Shown here one piece after another: positions 40,811 to 51,310 of a stretch of 64,000 nt of DNA; the first letter of the stretch is position 1, and the number at the start of each line of letters is the position of its first letter. The DNA is taken from NCBI GenBank assembly GCA_011109175.1, contig RDEW01000038.1:545213-609212 (forward strand), written 5' to 3'. Position numbers and translations under genes: made by a program. The notes below the pieces were generated by a model that did no database searches, was not told the DNA's origin, and worked only from the letters and a program-made list of their open reading frames with translations. This stretch comes from Dicyema japonicum. Taxonomy: Eukaryota; Dicyemida; Rhombozoa; Dicyemidae.

Positions 40811-41050
40811 ATTTTAACTAATCGTAGAACCAAGGAATGATCTTCACTTCTTTTTTTCTTTTTCTTGTGTGAGTGTCCTTTCTAGATAATCCAGTTCCGC
40901 AGTGAGTATCCACTGATGACGGCGTCACTCGTCAAACCCTTTCTGCATCGTAGATGCGTAGAACCTTCCACCAGGTGAACAGCAGCGAGATTGGAACCCG
41001 TAGCCTAAGCCACTTAAGCTCGACACCTAACCACTATGACACCCGGCTAT
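40811..41050 (-). mobile_element. SINE-B, tRNA-derived, minus-strand copy
   Basis: On the minus strand: head gccgggtgtcatagtggtta (A box TAGTGGTTAGGTG), then a B box GGTTCCAATCTC, then ggtttgacgagtgacgccgt, cactgcggaactgg, aagaaaaagaaaaaaagaag and tail acgattagttaaaattaa. It forms an inverted pair with the copy at 38,512-38,775, with the hAT MITE between them. Confidence 0.7.
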
Positions 41051-41790
41051 TGTTTGTAAAATTATGAAATTGAATTATGTAATAAACTAGGTAATATTCA
41101 AGTAATAATTAATATAGAAGCAAAGTAAGAGAAAAAAGAACCGCAAATATGAATTTTATCATATTTTACATTTAAATGAAATTTGGTATCAATACGTTGA
41201 ATTCGTAAAAAATAAACAAAATAAAAAATGACACAAAATAATATTTAAACATTTTTTGAAATTAGACAACATTTATGTATTAATTTTTATAATAAATTTT
41301 TTTTCGATTTGATTTCATACTTAAAAATAGTGAAGATTGGTTTCAAAACATGAAAACGTAACTTAAAAATTTTGTTATATTTCTACGTTGTAACATTCTG
41401 AGTATTGCAAAATTGAAATATTATTATTCAAATAAAACCAATCAATAAAACAAAAAACACTAACAATTAACCAAAAAAGTCAGTAGTAACTTTTTTCTGT
41501 TTGGGAAATTCTTCTGTGTGGATGAATTTGTATTTATCTCCATTCGACAATGATTGCGCCGCAGTAAATAATCACACAACCTTGTTTTCTAGTTCCTTGG
41601 CTCTTTTTTCTTTTTAGGAGAATCTGTTGAGTTCTCCTTTTTTACTTGCTTATCATTAATTTTTTTTGACTTTGCTGTCGTGTAGTTGATCATTACTTAC
41701 AAAATTATCGGTTGAATTATTAAAGGGAATAGAAAACCGTATAATTAACGGCAAATTCTAATTTTCAAAAATAAATGCTGATAATTAGAA
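41051..41790. other. AT-rich left flank of the tandem array
   Basis: Very AT-rich with no frames of note. Unit homology begins abruptly at 41,791 after ataattagaa. Confidence 0.5.
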
Positions 41791-42540
41791 AATCATCTCG
41801 TTTTATTGAAGACTCCATTCTTCTAGTTAAATCGACAAGGTGACGGATTCGGAGACATTGGAAACCTGAGTTCAGCATAGAAGTGTCTGATGCTTTAACT
41901 ATTCAGGTTCAAGAATCATCTGTCTGAAGCAGCAAGAATGGTTAATGTGATTCATTATGTCCCTATAACGGTAGTTTACTAAATTATGTACTCTTAAGGA
42001 CAATGACCATGGAATTGAATCCATGGTCTATACTATGATACTTAAGCGAGCCATGTTTATAGGAAATAACTCCAGTTAGCCACGAGATTCCTTCGCTTTA
42101 ATGGACCGGGGGTAAATAGAGAATTAACTGTAACTTTGAGAGGTCGTATTAAAAAAAGTTGATTATGACTAGTTTGGCAGATTGGAGTAAATTAGTGACA
42201 ATATTGTTGAATCCACCACTTTTTAGAGATTCTCAAAATGTATGAAGCGGATTCATGAGAACATACACCACCAGAATTGAACCATGTCGATATCAGTTAA
42301 TTCCTACAGGTGGGAAATCTACTTCCTCCAAACTTCCAGCCGAAACTTCCGAGAGCTTAGGGTATGAAAAATGACGAGTCCTTCCAGAGCCACAACTGTA
42401 GGAACCTGTTAAAATTTGTAAAGCTATGATGTTTGATGCCGCCTGGCGAGCAACATTATTTTGAACATTTATGTGCAGAAAACAACGTCACAGCCTCAAT
42501 CAAATTATCTAAGTGGCTTTGAATATATAACACAATTTAG
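41791..42540 (+). other. Array unit left segment, no recognised gene (copy 1)
   Basis: Unassigned sequence repeated at 51,971-52,720 and 62,204-62,940. In copy 3 a 79-codon minus frame (62,940-62,701) with EAVTLFSAQNVQNNVARQAA is open; its equivalents in copies 1 and 2 are interrupted. No family recognised. Confidence 0.4.
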
Positions 42541-42559
42541 TTAATTTTAAACAAAAAGT

Positions 42560-42955
42560 TTTAAAATTCAAATTCGCCATTTTTGTGGAAACCAGTCTTT
42601 GACAGACCTTCTCTTTTTATGCAATCTTTCCAGGCTATGATTTCTATGAGTGTTAATCTTCTCAATTTCTTCGGATTTTATAATTTCTACTTTCCTTTTA
42701 TTTAGTCTTATTTTTTCCTTTAATATTCTGGACACTGTAGACTGAGGCAGTGAGAATTGCTGACTCGCTACGTATTGGTCTTAAGAGTGTGAGGAACGAA
42801 AATGTCGTTTGTGGCCGTTTGATCGATCCATATGATTATTATTCACTTTCGTGCAAATTGACGTGGGCCGTTTTTCAATGTGTTTATGAGCTTGACGTTG
42901 AAAAACGCACTTTCTTCTGCTGACCATCACTGCATTTTAGAGAGAATGGTCTCAC
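42560..42955 (-). mobile_element. HTH-bearing transposase N-terminal scrap (copy 1)
   Basis: Minus strand, reading down from 42,955: CVFNVKLINTLxxGPRQFA-like sequence, then across a frameshift DQYVASQQFSLPQSTVSRIL (42,785-42,726) and KEKIRLNKRKVEIIKSEEIE, HSLERLHKKRRSVKDWFPQK. The ASQQFSLPQSTVSRIL block is a helix-turn-helix like that of Tigger/psq-type or other transposases. No catalytic domain follows. Copies: 52,740-53,100 (the ATTCTGGACAC stretch is shortened) and 62,975-63,340. Confidence 0.4.
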
Positions 42956-42957
42956 TA

Positions 42958-43315
42958 ACACCCTGACGGGATGAGAACATTCCCTTTTGCTAATGGGTGG
43001 ATTTAGGTCGCTATGTGTTGATACATACTGTCCGAAAAATTTTGCAGCTTTATCATCGGGCCCAGGTTATGCTCTAAACAAGTCGAGGATCAGAAGAGAA
43101 GGAAGTAACGAAACATTAAGGAAGATCATTTGTCTGTCCATTTTCTGTTGAGACGTCAAGAATCTTCTGCCCACGAGCTGATGATCTAATCCAAGGAATC
43201 GGCTCAATGATTCAAAGGGTCATCAAGGATCCACTTGAGACTGGATGCTTTAGAGAGCGTATCGATAGCTATCGTAAGAAGAAACAGTTTGACTTTCAAG
43301 CTGCCTAACTTTTAA
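42958..43315 (+). mobile_element. NLR-A C-terminal fragment (copy 1)
   Basis: Starts with the DNA of the RPDG box in degraded form (ctgacgggatgagaacattc), then LGRYVLIHT and SRGSEEKEVTKH, then PFSVETSRIFCPRADDLIQG, IGSMIQRVIKDPLETGCFRE and RIDSYRKKK up to a natural end near 43,306. The DNA also aligns with 31,370-31,520. Copies: 53,117-53,462 and 63,348-63,705. Confidence 0.65.
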
Positions 43316-43369
43316 CTTTTTTAGATTTGTTTAATTAAATAAAAAAAATTCAATCATTCATATTTTAAG

Positions 43370-43455
43370 GTCTCCATTATAGCCTGAGGGATTGAGAAAG
43401 CAATAGGAATTATCACTCATGAGTCCAATGTGCTGGAAGAGACAGTTTTATTATA
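43370..43455 (+). repeat. Copy of the 2,506 dispersed repeat (array copy 1)
   Basis: ggtctccattatagcctgag and gtgctggaagagacag parallel ggcctccattatggcctgca and ttctggaagagcctcg at 2,512-2,600. The open frame of the first copy is not kept here (two stops). Confidence 0.5.
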
Positions 43456-43780
43456 AGTTCTCCCGTCCTCAGTCCTGCAAGCAGCCCGATAAACTTTGTT
43501 GTTCTAGGGCCGAGCATGCGAGACATCTAAGACGTCTAAACGGAGATCAGCTTGAAGGCGAACCTATTCCCAATTTTACGATACTTCCTCCTTTTTGAAT
43601 CTTCAGCAGTACTTGCTGCAGAGCCCGCGCACACCGATGACTTGAGCAGATTCGGGTTGAGACGGTTTCCGAGCACGTTGAATCCCAAGAAATACACTTT
43701 TTTCACATTTTTACATTAAAAAAATCATTCCCTATAATTAATTGAATGAAAAAACCCAAACCGTATGGCTTCTCTCAAAT
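43456..43780. other. Unassigned part of array unit (copy 1)
   Basis: Contains gccgagcatgcgagacatct and a GC-richer block to 43,690. Frames are short. Equivalent in copy 2 at 53,606-53,935. Confidence 0.35.
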
Positions 43781-44120
43781 TTACAGCACTGTAACCTGAA
43801 ACTTAACAAATGATTATTACTATACAAACAAGTGATGAAAAGTCATTCAAAAGTCCAATTTGTCACGTTTATCAAGACTATCAACATTGATAATTCCGTT
43901 TTTTCAAAAATAATTTAACAAATGTGCTGAGTGAAAACCAGATTACCATATTAAAGGAATTTGCCATACGGTTGAGTCATCTCGAATATTTGCTTCAACG
44001 TTATCTATTTCAAACGACTTCCGTCTTAAGGCTAAAAAGAAAGAAGAGTGGAATTCAAGACTGGTCACTAGATGTCATAATGATTTTTCTATTCTTAAGC
44101 GAGTGATGGTAAACAAATTG
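43781..44120 (+). CDS. Unrecognised frame conserved between array copies (copy 1)
   Basis: Frame 43,924-44,106 reads MLSENQITILKEFAIRLSHL, then QRYLFQTTS and LDVIMIFLF. In copy 2 the same frame is longer (53,988-54,254, 88 codons) because of one different base run near 54,055. No family recognised; conservation may merely reflect the recent duplication. Confidence 0.2.
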
Positions 44121-44394
44121 AAACATTGTAATAAAAAAATCCTGAAGTCCACAGTTACACAAAACTAACAACGTGGGTGTCTCACTCCCTTGAGGGTAGG
44201 AAGTTTGTGTCAGCATAAATAGTTAATTACTTAAATGCACTCACACGTTACCTATAAATATTTGAATACTCGGAGTTTAGATACACCGAGAAAGAAGTTA
44301 AAGTAAGCGACATGTTAAGTGTATCCAGTTTCTACTTCTATAGAAACAGAGTTTATCCGGAATCAGCATAAAAGGAAAAAGACGTACATTAATT
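44121..44394. other. Unassigned part of array unit (copy 1)
   Basis: No motif recognised. Confidence 0.4.
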
Positions 44395-44600
44395 CATTTT
44401 GTGGAAACCCCTCCAGTCGTTGAAAGTTGTGGAAACCCTCTTGACGGGTAAATCACATTAATAAGAAGGGAAGGTAGGAAAAGACAAAAAAGCTGAAAAC
44501 TTCAGCCAATTAGCCACGTAGCTCCACATTCCTCGACGCGGCCGTTGAATCGGTAAGGAGATAGACACTATTAGAGAGGTGTCAACCACTCAACCAACAA
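44395..44600 (-). repeat. Dispersed repeat D, array copy 1
   Basis: Minus strand encodes WSYVANWLKFSAF near 44,535-44,495, matching 35,722-35,770 (+). In array copy 2 the frame is open for 70 codons (54,757-54,545). It lies just left of repeat C. Confidence 0.55.
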
Positions 44601-44629
44601 AAATTATTATAAGATTTTAAGAAAGACAA

Positions 44630-44910
44630 ATTTTGACTAATTTAAATTAATTTAATACTTAGTTTTTTTTATTGTTTTAAAAAATGGCGAACCTATATAT
44701 ACATTAACATATTATTTGGCGTGCGTTTTCAACATTCTTGTGGGTAGGTGTTTGACATTATTCTAGTATTTTTTTCTGTTGTATTGTCATAAATTATATT
44801 ATTGGATTCATCAAATAGTGTTGAAGGCTGTTATCAAAATGTTTAATGTATATTTTGTATTTTGTTAACCTATAAATATAGATTATTTTTCACTACTTGA
44901 TTTGTCCCTA
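44630..44910 (+). repeat. Dispersed repeat C, array copy 1
   Basis: tttgactaatttaaattaat, atggcgaacctatatataca, ttctgttgtattgtcataaa, atagtgttgaaggctgttat and a final ttcactacttgatttg, collinear with 12,142-12,440 and 25,422-25,695. Confidence 0.75.
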
Positions 44911-45023
44911 TTTATATTCTCTTGGCTATATTTCTTTTCCAGTTTATTTGTATCCCAAATTTTTATGTCTTCTACATCATTTCAATATTATTTTTGAAGA
45001 AAAATAATCATACATTTGATCAG

Positions 45024-45326
45024 TCATCTCTGATGACCTGTCTTGATCTTCCAATTCTTTTTATGGGCAATTTTCACATAATACTTCATAATGGAATTCA
45101 GATCCTTCTGCCTGTATTTGGATTCGTCGGTTGCCGAATGATTTTCCATACTTGGGCGGTTGTCTGATTTCGGTTCAAAGCTGTGAGAACTCGTGACGAT
45201 TTTGCTTTCTGTATCTTGAGTTCTTTGGCCCTTATGATGATCCATGGCTGCATTCAGTGTAGTAAGCACATCCGTTTTGACCAGCCTGAAGAGGATTTCC
45301 GGAGCACTCGGATCCCGTGGAATCAT
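45024..45326 (-). CDS. Unrecognised 100-codon frame (array copy 1)
   Basis: Opens MIPRDPSAPEILFRLVKTDV and continues LTTLNAAMDHHKG, then a polar stretch with SKIVTSSHSFEPKSDNRPSM and ends in a basic tail HKKNWKIKTGHQR. Balanced amino-acid use and an upstream open stretch suggest genuine coding origin. In copy 2 (55,491-55,264) a 1-base deletion after HHKG shifts the frame. No family was recognised. It could be the N-terminus of a captured host exon or of a retroelement ORF1; the plus-strand hydrophobic frame opposite is a shadow. Confidence 0.3.
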   Translation of the reverse strand: MIPRDPSAPEILFRLVKTDVLTTLNAAMDHHKGQRTQDTESKIVTSSHSFEPKSDNRPSMENHSATDESKYRQKDLNSIMKYYVKIAHKKNWKIKTGHQR

Positions 45327-45570
45327 GCGAATAATTTTGATTTGAATCTTTAACTCCTACATATATGGAAAATTTCTTTGATAACTATCAGATCAGTCTT
45401 CGTTGTAGGAAACTTCCCTACTTCAACATTATTCTTTTTATGAATCCATTTCTTAAGTAAATTCTTGACATTTGAAACGTTCTTGATGTTGAAAACCTCT
45501 CATTATAGTGGCTACACTCAATTGCCAACCACCACGAGGAATCCTCCAGAATTTTGCTTTGGAACAAATA

Positions 45571-45729
45571 GTGGATATCTTCTATACACATTAAAAAGTG
45601 ACTGTAAATAGTGGATATCTTCTATACACATTAAAAAGTGACTGTAAATAGTGGATATCTTCTATACACATTAAAAAGTGACTGTAAATAGTGGATATCT
45701 TCTATACACATTAAAAAGTGACTGTAAAT
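45571..45729 (+). repeat. 40-bp minisatellite, 4 units (array copy 1)
   Basis: Unit gtggatatcttctatacaca plus ttaaaaagtgactgtaaata, four units starting at 45,571, 45,611, 45,651 and 45,691, identical to each other except the last base. The matching region of copy 2 has six diverged units. Confidence 0.97.
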
Positions 45730-46010
45730 CCAACCTCTCCTTTATATCGAATTCTTCCAGACTGTCAAGACTATCCAGACTATCTTTATGATTTTTATGA
45801 ATTCTGGAAGAAAGTGACGGTAGGAATAAAAAATAAAAATAAATATGGAGATAAAATAGCTGATTACTTAAAAAAAATTTTTGTTTATTTATTAAACTAT
45901 ATGGAAAACCTCTGTTTGGGGAAACCTCTGATTTTGCGTATTACGTGCCCCAATTAGAGGTTCACCGCGTGGTAAGTCGTTTCAGCAGCAGCACTGGTTC
46001 AACGTTCCCT
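45730..46010. other. Spacer between minisatellite and endonuclease (copy 1)
   Basis: A 79-codon frame 45,718-45,957 contains LPDCQDYPDYLYDFYEFWKK and a YVFYLLNYMENL-like end; it is interrupted in copy 2 and unrecognised. Confidence 0.3.
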
Positions 46011-46011
46011 A

Positions 46012-46885
46012 ATGCGCTTAAGGACATTGCGCTATACGATAGGAAGTAAAATTCTCCGAGTGATGTTGCGCGTCATTTCGGCTAATGATAGGTACCTCCT
46101 GAGAATAAGGAAGGCCATCGAGGATCTTCTGGACTCCCTGAAGGCCGGCATATTGGTCCTCAACGAGACTAATTGTAAGAATACGGCTGCTGCAGACTTT
46201 AAAGGATATACTAGTAGTCATCTCTTATGGAACGATACACATCGAGGTTCGGGTACTAGTATCTATTGGAGGACTAGTCTAGCAACAGTCGTCCAAGGTA
46301 TTTCTCAGTGCCCTCATTGCGAGCTCTTATTTATACGCGTTAGGCTGCCTAGTTTTTCTATAGTCATAGGGGCAATGTATGCCAAGCAGTTGGGGTTTGT
46401 GTAAGGACCAGATTAAAACTGCCTTTGACATATATCCCCATTGCGTTTTTTTTGGCGATCTGAATCCAAAGCATTCGGATTTTGGCTGCGTTACTAAATA
46501 GGGCTGGATCAGCACTCCGAGACCTAGCGTGGGATCTTGGGCTCTCGGTAACTACATCGACCGACCCCAACCACTAGGACACACGAGGAGGAGAGGACTA
46601 CATGGGTATGGCCGTATCCTCCCCATCATTAATTGGTATGCTCTCTGTACCTCGTGTTCTTAGGGACATTGGAAGCGATCACCGTCCACTTCTAACTGAG
46701 CTTCACGAACCTGTTCGATCTCAGGCCCCAATTGGCTATGACTTGGGCTCTGGCACTCGGGATAACCTGGAGTCGTTTCATGGATAGAAAATTCCCTTCT
46801 CTCAAAGGGCAAGTTTGAAGTAAAGCGGATGTGGAAGAATTGAATGCCACCCTGGACGGTGTCCTTGAGGAATACATTCGGACTA
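46012..46885 (+). mobile_element. AP endonuclease domain of a non-LTR element (array copy 1)
   Basis: Frame 46,012-46,404 gives RVISANDRYLLRIRKAIEDL, then LKAGILVLNETNCKN (catalytic E in LNET), GTSIYWRTSLATVVQG, LLFIRVRLPSFSIVIGAMYA. After a frameshift near 46,400 come FGDLNPKHSDFGCVT (GDxNPKH box), RAGSALRDLAWDLGLSV and, after another, RDIGSDHRPLLTEL (SDHRPL box, 46,668-46,709) and a linker ending VEELNATLDGVLEEY. All four endonuclease boxes are present in order. Copy 2 has a longer intact frame. Confidence 0.82.
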
Positions 46886-47095
46886 ACTTCCGGTTACGTC
46901 CGCATAGTCAAGACTTCGCACGGATACCAGGTTTGATTTTGAGAATTTTATTGACTTGGACACATGCGAGATTAAAACGTCATCTGCATAAAGAACTAAT
47001 TCCATGCCCAATTTCTTCAGTGGCTTATGCGTAGATGTGATGGAGGTTAAGCCAGTAGGGTCACTGGGTGACATTTCCCTAGTGCTGTATACAGC
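46886..47095 (-). mobile_element. Reversed RT motif C scrap inside composite element (copy 1)
   Basis: On the minus strand: MSPSDPTGLTSITSTHKPLK, then LGMELVLYADDVLISHVSKS and IKFSKSNLVSVRSL, the domain-4 end, motif C and following helix of an RT, opposite in direction to the endonuclease and RT that flank it. It separates the endonuclease (to about 46,885) from the R4-like RT linker (from about 47,100). Confidence 0.65.
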
Positions 47096-49110
47096 ACAGA
47101 TCAGTGATGAGGAATTGACGGACAAGCCCAGAACACCCAGTAAATGGAGGGAGCAGATCTGTGCCAAGATTGCTTGGAGACAGACTGAGCAGGAAGCACT
47201 GGAGGGGCACATAAGTAGTGTGGCTACAGGGGTTAGAGGAAAAGCACCGCCTATAGTAAAGGGGCTTAATTGGAGTTAGAGGGGGCAATAATGGTGTATA
47301 AGAAAAAACTCTATACACATGTAAGTCGGTGTAAGAAAAGGAGAGAAAATAATCTGTTTGAGTTTAATCGCAGATTGTTTTACCGTCGCCTACACGAAAA
47401 TGGACATAGTGTATGTTCCTAGCAGGACGCAGAAATGCTTTCCACATGGGGTAATATGTGGGTGGCAAAACCACGTAGACGAAATGCGTGGAATGTCCTG
47501 CTCAGCGCCGTTTCTTGGCGGAATTTTCGATTTTCGCAAGATATTTGAGGCGGTAGTAAGACATCTCCTTGATTGGAAAACGACCCTGGGTCGATAAAGT
47601 GTATTATTTCTTTATCAAAAGATGTACTTCATTGCACGAGTCTGTGTCTCAGTCTGCTGCAAATTATCGACCGATAACTTGCATGCCAACCCTGTATAAA
47701 CTGATGACCAAAATTGGTGGCTAATGAGGTCAGGAGCTTTGTAGAAGCAAATGGGATTCTCTCCGAGAATCAGTTGGGTACTGTGCGAAATTGTCAGGGG
47801 GCAAAAGAGCAGACTTTGATCAACAAATGCCTTTCTGTGTCTCAGGAAACTCACTTTTGTCTATGTAGGTAGATGTAAAGAAGGCTTACAATTCAGTTGA
47901 TTATTCTTACCTTGTCGAGTGTCTACACAGTCTGTGTATGCCTGTGTGAGTCATCAGCTTTGTAGTGGCTGTGATGAATAGGTGGAGTAATCATCTGAAC
48001 TATAATAGGCACCGGATAAGAGAGGTAAAACTCAAGAGGGGGATCTTTCAGGAGGATAGCATGTCTCCGCTACTCTTTGTTCTCTTTTTGGAGCCATTGA
48101 GTCGCCGCCTAAATGACCGGTTTGAGCAAATACCAGTTCATTGTGAGGGGGTTTGTTTCAGTACAAATCACTTTCTTTTATAGATGACTTGAAGATGTAT
48201 GCTCGAACACCCGAGGAGCTCTACTCCATGGGGGTCTGTGCCAGGGAATTCTTTGAGAGTATAGGACTAGATTTGAATTATTCAAAGTCTGGGACTAACA
48301 CACAAGTATGTAGCGAGTTAGTAAGAGTCTTAGAGGAACACGAAGGATATAAGTATCTGGGTGTTACCGAATCTCAAAAGTTCTTTATAATGCCTAAGAC
48401 AAAACGACAAATTACTGAAGGCATCCGTAAAAGAGCAGCGTTATTGTGTAAGACGTCTCTAAATGCAAGCAATTTGTTCCTAGCATTAAATAAGTATGCT
48501 GTCTCGCTGCTAAACTACTACATAGGTGTTGTGGAGTTTGAGCCCAAAGAGTATGATGAGATGGATGATATGATCCGTGGAGTACTCAGAAAATACCATT
48601 TTTATGTGCTGGCAGCCAATAAGAGAGACTATATTTACCTCGTGATAAATTCGGCCGTGGACTGTGTGAAGTAGTCCAACTAAGTGAGCGTATTCTAAGG
48701 CGAATGCACGACACCCTGATAGCTAGGTCAAGTGTGTCTGCTAGGAAGCACGCCATAATAACGACTGAGAAAAACACGGGCAACCCACCTAGGCACTATC
48801 AGACTTTTTTTGTCTGCTAAGTATGGTGTTGATGATGGTGGGCTAATAAATGTAAAGGCGTTGATCGAATTACAATATCCTAAAATACGGTGACAACTCA
48901 TCTCGATCGAAGACGCTGTACACGTATATGCAAGACCGCAATATTAAGTAGATTTCTTTCTAAACCTCATGAAGACTTGAAATTTTTTGGGGTGATATTC
49001 CTGATAATGCAAGCGAAAAAAATGTATTCTAGACTGATTTTAGTACATATGAGCATTCACAAATGCTTAAACAGCTTAAACTTGGAAATCCCACGGATTT
49101 TAAATGACTA
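47096..49110 (+). mobile_element. R4/Dong-like non-LTR RT and C-terminal region (array copy 1)
   Basis: Linker KPRTPSKWREQICAKIAWRQ; KLYTHVSRCKKRRENNLFEF and NRRLFYRRLHENG (47,312-47,400); WGNMWVAKPRRRNAW; RT fingers ANYRPITCMPTLYKL-like, ILSENQLGTV and CQGAKEQTLINKCL; motif A VDVKKAYNSVDY (47,871-47,906); KLKRGIFQEDSMSPLLFVLF (usual Q-G-D altered to Q-E-D); motif C SFIDDLKMYARTPEELYSMG; GYKYLGVTESQKFFIMPKTK; then DYIYL, LSERILRRMHDTLI and THLGTIRLFLSAKYGVDD. The FIDDLK box and the GRGL..SERIL region are typical of R4/Dong-like elements. At least seven frameshifts. A restriction-like endonuclease at the end was not recognisable. Confidence 0.78.
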
Positions 49111-49984
49111 AACGAATTATTCCAAATCGCTAACAACAGAAAAAGTACTGGTTAGAGGTTTCGAGAAAACGCAATCAATTGATTTTGACGTCATTGTCAT
49201 TTTAAGCTAGCAGATTGTCTGTTACTGACTTTATCTTCAACAAAACAAAGCAAATGGTGAGGTTTCTCTCCTAATTACCTCCACAAACATAGTGATCCCG
49301 CGATTCTGTTAAATCAACGGAAAAGGTTTCAATTTTTTCTAATAGCAGATCGAACGTCAATCTCTTTAAAGAAGAACTTTAGACGAGGTTGAACAATGGT
49401 AGTCCACAATAGAATCCAACAGAAAGTTGCTTGTCTTGTGATCGAAGTCTGAGTAACTATGCTACCCTTTGAGCACGTCTCCAAACGGAGCGAAAGGGTT
49501 AATCTAACTAACAGACAATCGTGATTGAAAGCATTATCCACTTTATTATCTAACATCGAAAAAGGAATCATCAAAATAGAAAGAGTTTACTATCAATTAT
49601 GAGACTTCGAGAGAAATTAGGGGTTTTTGCTGTGTTCCATCATATTACCACAGCTTTACTGAATCCAATCGTTATTCTTTAATGAGAATTTGGAGAGACG
49701 TTGATTTTTTTCAAATTTACGTGTTTTGCCGACTTGTAAAGCTGATTACTGGAAACGAAAGGATTTGGAGCCGCATAGTGATAAAGCTGGAATTATTGTT
49801 CAAAATTATCACGTTGTCGAGTAATGGAAGAATAGTTAAGGAGAGAAATTGATAATGTTAACTATATTTTCAATAATTGAAGATATTTAATAAAAATGGT
49901 AATGAAATATCTTTTATCATAGATATTTAATATATATTAAATCAAACAATTAAGATGAAAATTTAAATAAAATAAAATTTGACC
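49111..49984. other. Unassigned; weak minus-strand RT-like frame 49,574-49,329
   Basis: The 81-codon minus frame (IPFSMLDNKVDNAFNHDCLL; PRLKFFFKEIDVRSAIRKN) is followed by a RIAGSL-like string and GGGATCAC at 49,292-49,299, the 3-prime signature of jockey-like relics here, so it may be a very degraded retroelement end. Equivalent in copy 2 at 59,803-59,594. Confidence 0.3.
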
Positions 49985-51310
49985 TAATAAAATTTAGACT
50001 ACATGAACAGAACTATTCATTATATCATAATTATTCTGTTTAGCAAAATAGTCAAAATAAAATGTGATGAAAGATATATATTAATTGATTCATATGTAAT
50101 TTACAAGAATCCTTCTAGAGTATATATTTCGTTAACTTTAAAAATAAGGATTATCAAGTTACATTCCGAAGAACAAATAGATGTATGGGAAACTAATGGT
50201 ACGGATTTGTTTTCTTTCACTAAATAAATTTTAAACTTATTCCATACTTCAACAATGGTTTTATACTATTGACTTAGTAACAGAAATTGATTATAATACG
50301 TTTTTTGTTGTATTTAAGCTGGTAAGCGATATACTAATATCACAAAGATTCGCAAAACAAAGTTTGGGGATCACTACCGATGTGGTTATGTTCATATTAG
50401 TTTTTCGAATAATATATCTGTTACATTTTATTCAATCAAGTTGCAATATCACGCTAAAGGTTATTTGAATTATTTTACTGGAAAAGGTTTTTATTAAAAT
50501 TTATTTAGCTAAGACTCTAACCAAAATAATGACCCAAATAAGCCGATTTGGTTTTTATATCACGAAAAAAGAATCCGAGCACTAATAAATGGAATTATCA
50601 AAATATCATATATTGACAATTACAAAATTGTACACGTTTGCAATAATTCTTAGATAACAGATGAACATTTCAGTGATTATTACTATATTGTCTAAACATA
50701 ATTATAGTGCCAATAAATATATATTGCGTGGTGATTATTCTAAATATTTATTACGGCTTATAAACAAAATGAGAATGAATATCGTATTAATAGATTTTCT
50801 GTTTGTGTTGGTAATAAAAAAGATAAATGTGTTTCGCAAATAAAGCGATTTAAACAAATTAATATAAGAAGATATAATCACTGTGGATCCATCTCACAAA
50901 ACTATACAAATGTGTCTATCAAAATTTTATCTTTAAAATTACAATTTTTCCGTGATGATTTGATTTTTTATTTTATTAGAGATGGTAAATAAATCCGACT
51001 AAATTTTAGATGAAGGATGCTTTGAAACTCAATCATCTACTGAAATTAAACAAATAAAAAACAAGATTAAACATCATTATGTTTCAGATGGTTAGTATTC
51101 TTGACTGCAATTTAGATACAATAAGTTTTGAAAAACTAATTTCGTTTGAAAGTAAAGCCGTAAAAAAATTGACGAAAAATCAAATAATTGGAATCGTGTG
51201 TGGAGTTGTTGGACTAATATTCTTATGTCACTGTCGCAATTTTTATCAAACTGAAATCACATACTGAAATACAGGAAAGCATTCCATTAATCTTTGTGAC
51301 TAACTAATTT
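49985..51310 (+). pseudogene. Putative secreted/type I membrane protein locus (array copy 1)
   Basis: The 74-codon frame from 50,003 starts MNRTIHYIIIILFSKIVKIK, a good signal peptide with a likely cleavage after the cysteine, then CDERYILIDSYVIYKNPSRV and IDVWETNGTDLFSF. Further frames give YRCGYVHISFSNNISV, SIKLQYHAKGYLNYF, PNKPIWFLYHEKRIRALING, NENEYRINRFSVCVGNKKDK and a SLKLQFFRDDLIFYFIRDGK block, then ISFESKAVKKLTKNQIIGIV entering the membrane helix. A 2-base deletion at about 51,229 relative to copy 2 destroys the second half of the helix (LIFLCHCRNFYQ). Frames are broken about six times, by indels or unrecognised introns. No transposon similarity. Confidence 0.5.

Noticed and set aside
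44922-45167. 81-codon hydrophobic plus frame, a possible membrane protein, conserved in copy 2
   Set aside because: It is antisense to the MIPRDPSAPE frame; conservation follows from the recent duplication and hydrophobicity from AT-rich antisense codons.
45571-45729. Regular 40-bp repeats that could be read as a CRISPR array
   Set aside because: Units are directly contiguous with no unique spacers, and the window is eukaryotic; it is a minisatellite.
46883-47212. Whole 109-codon minus frame as a gene
   Set aside because: Only the part around YADDV looks like coding sense; the rest is antisense to the R4-like linker.
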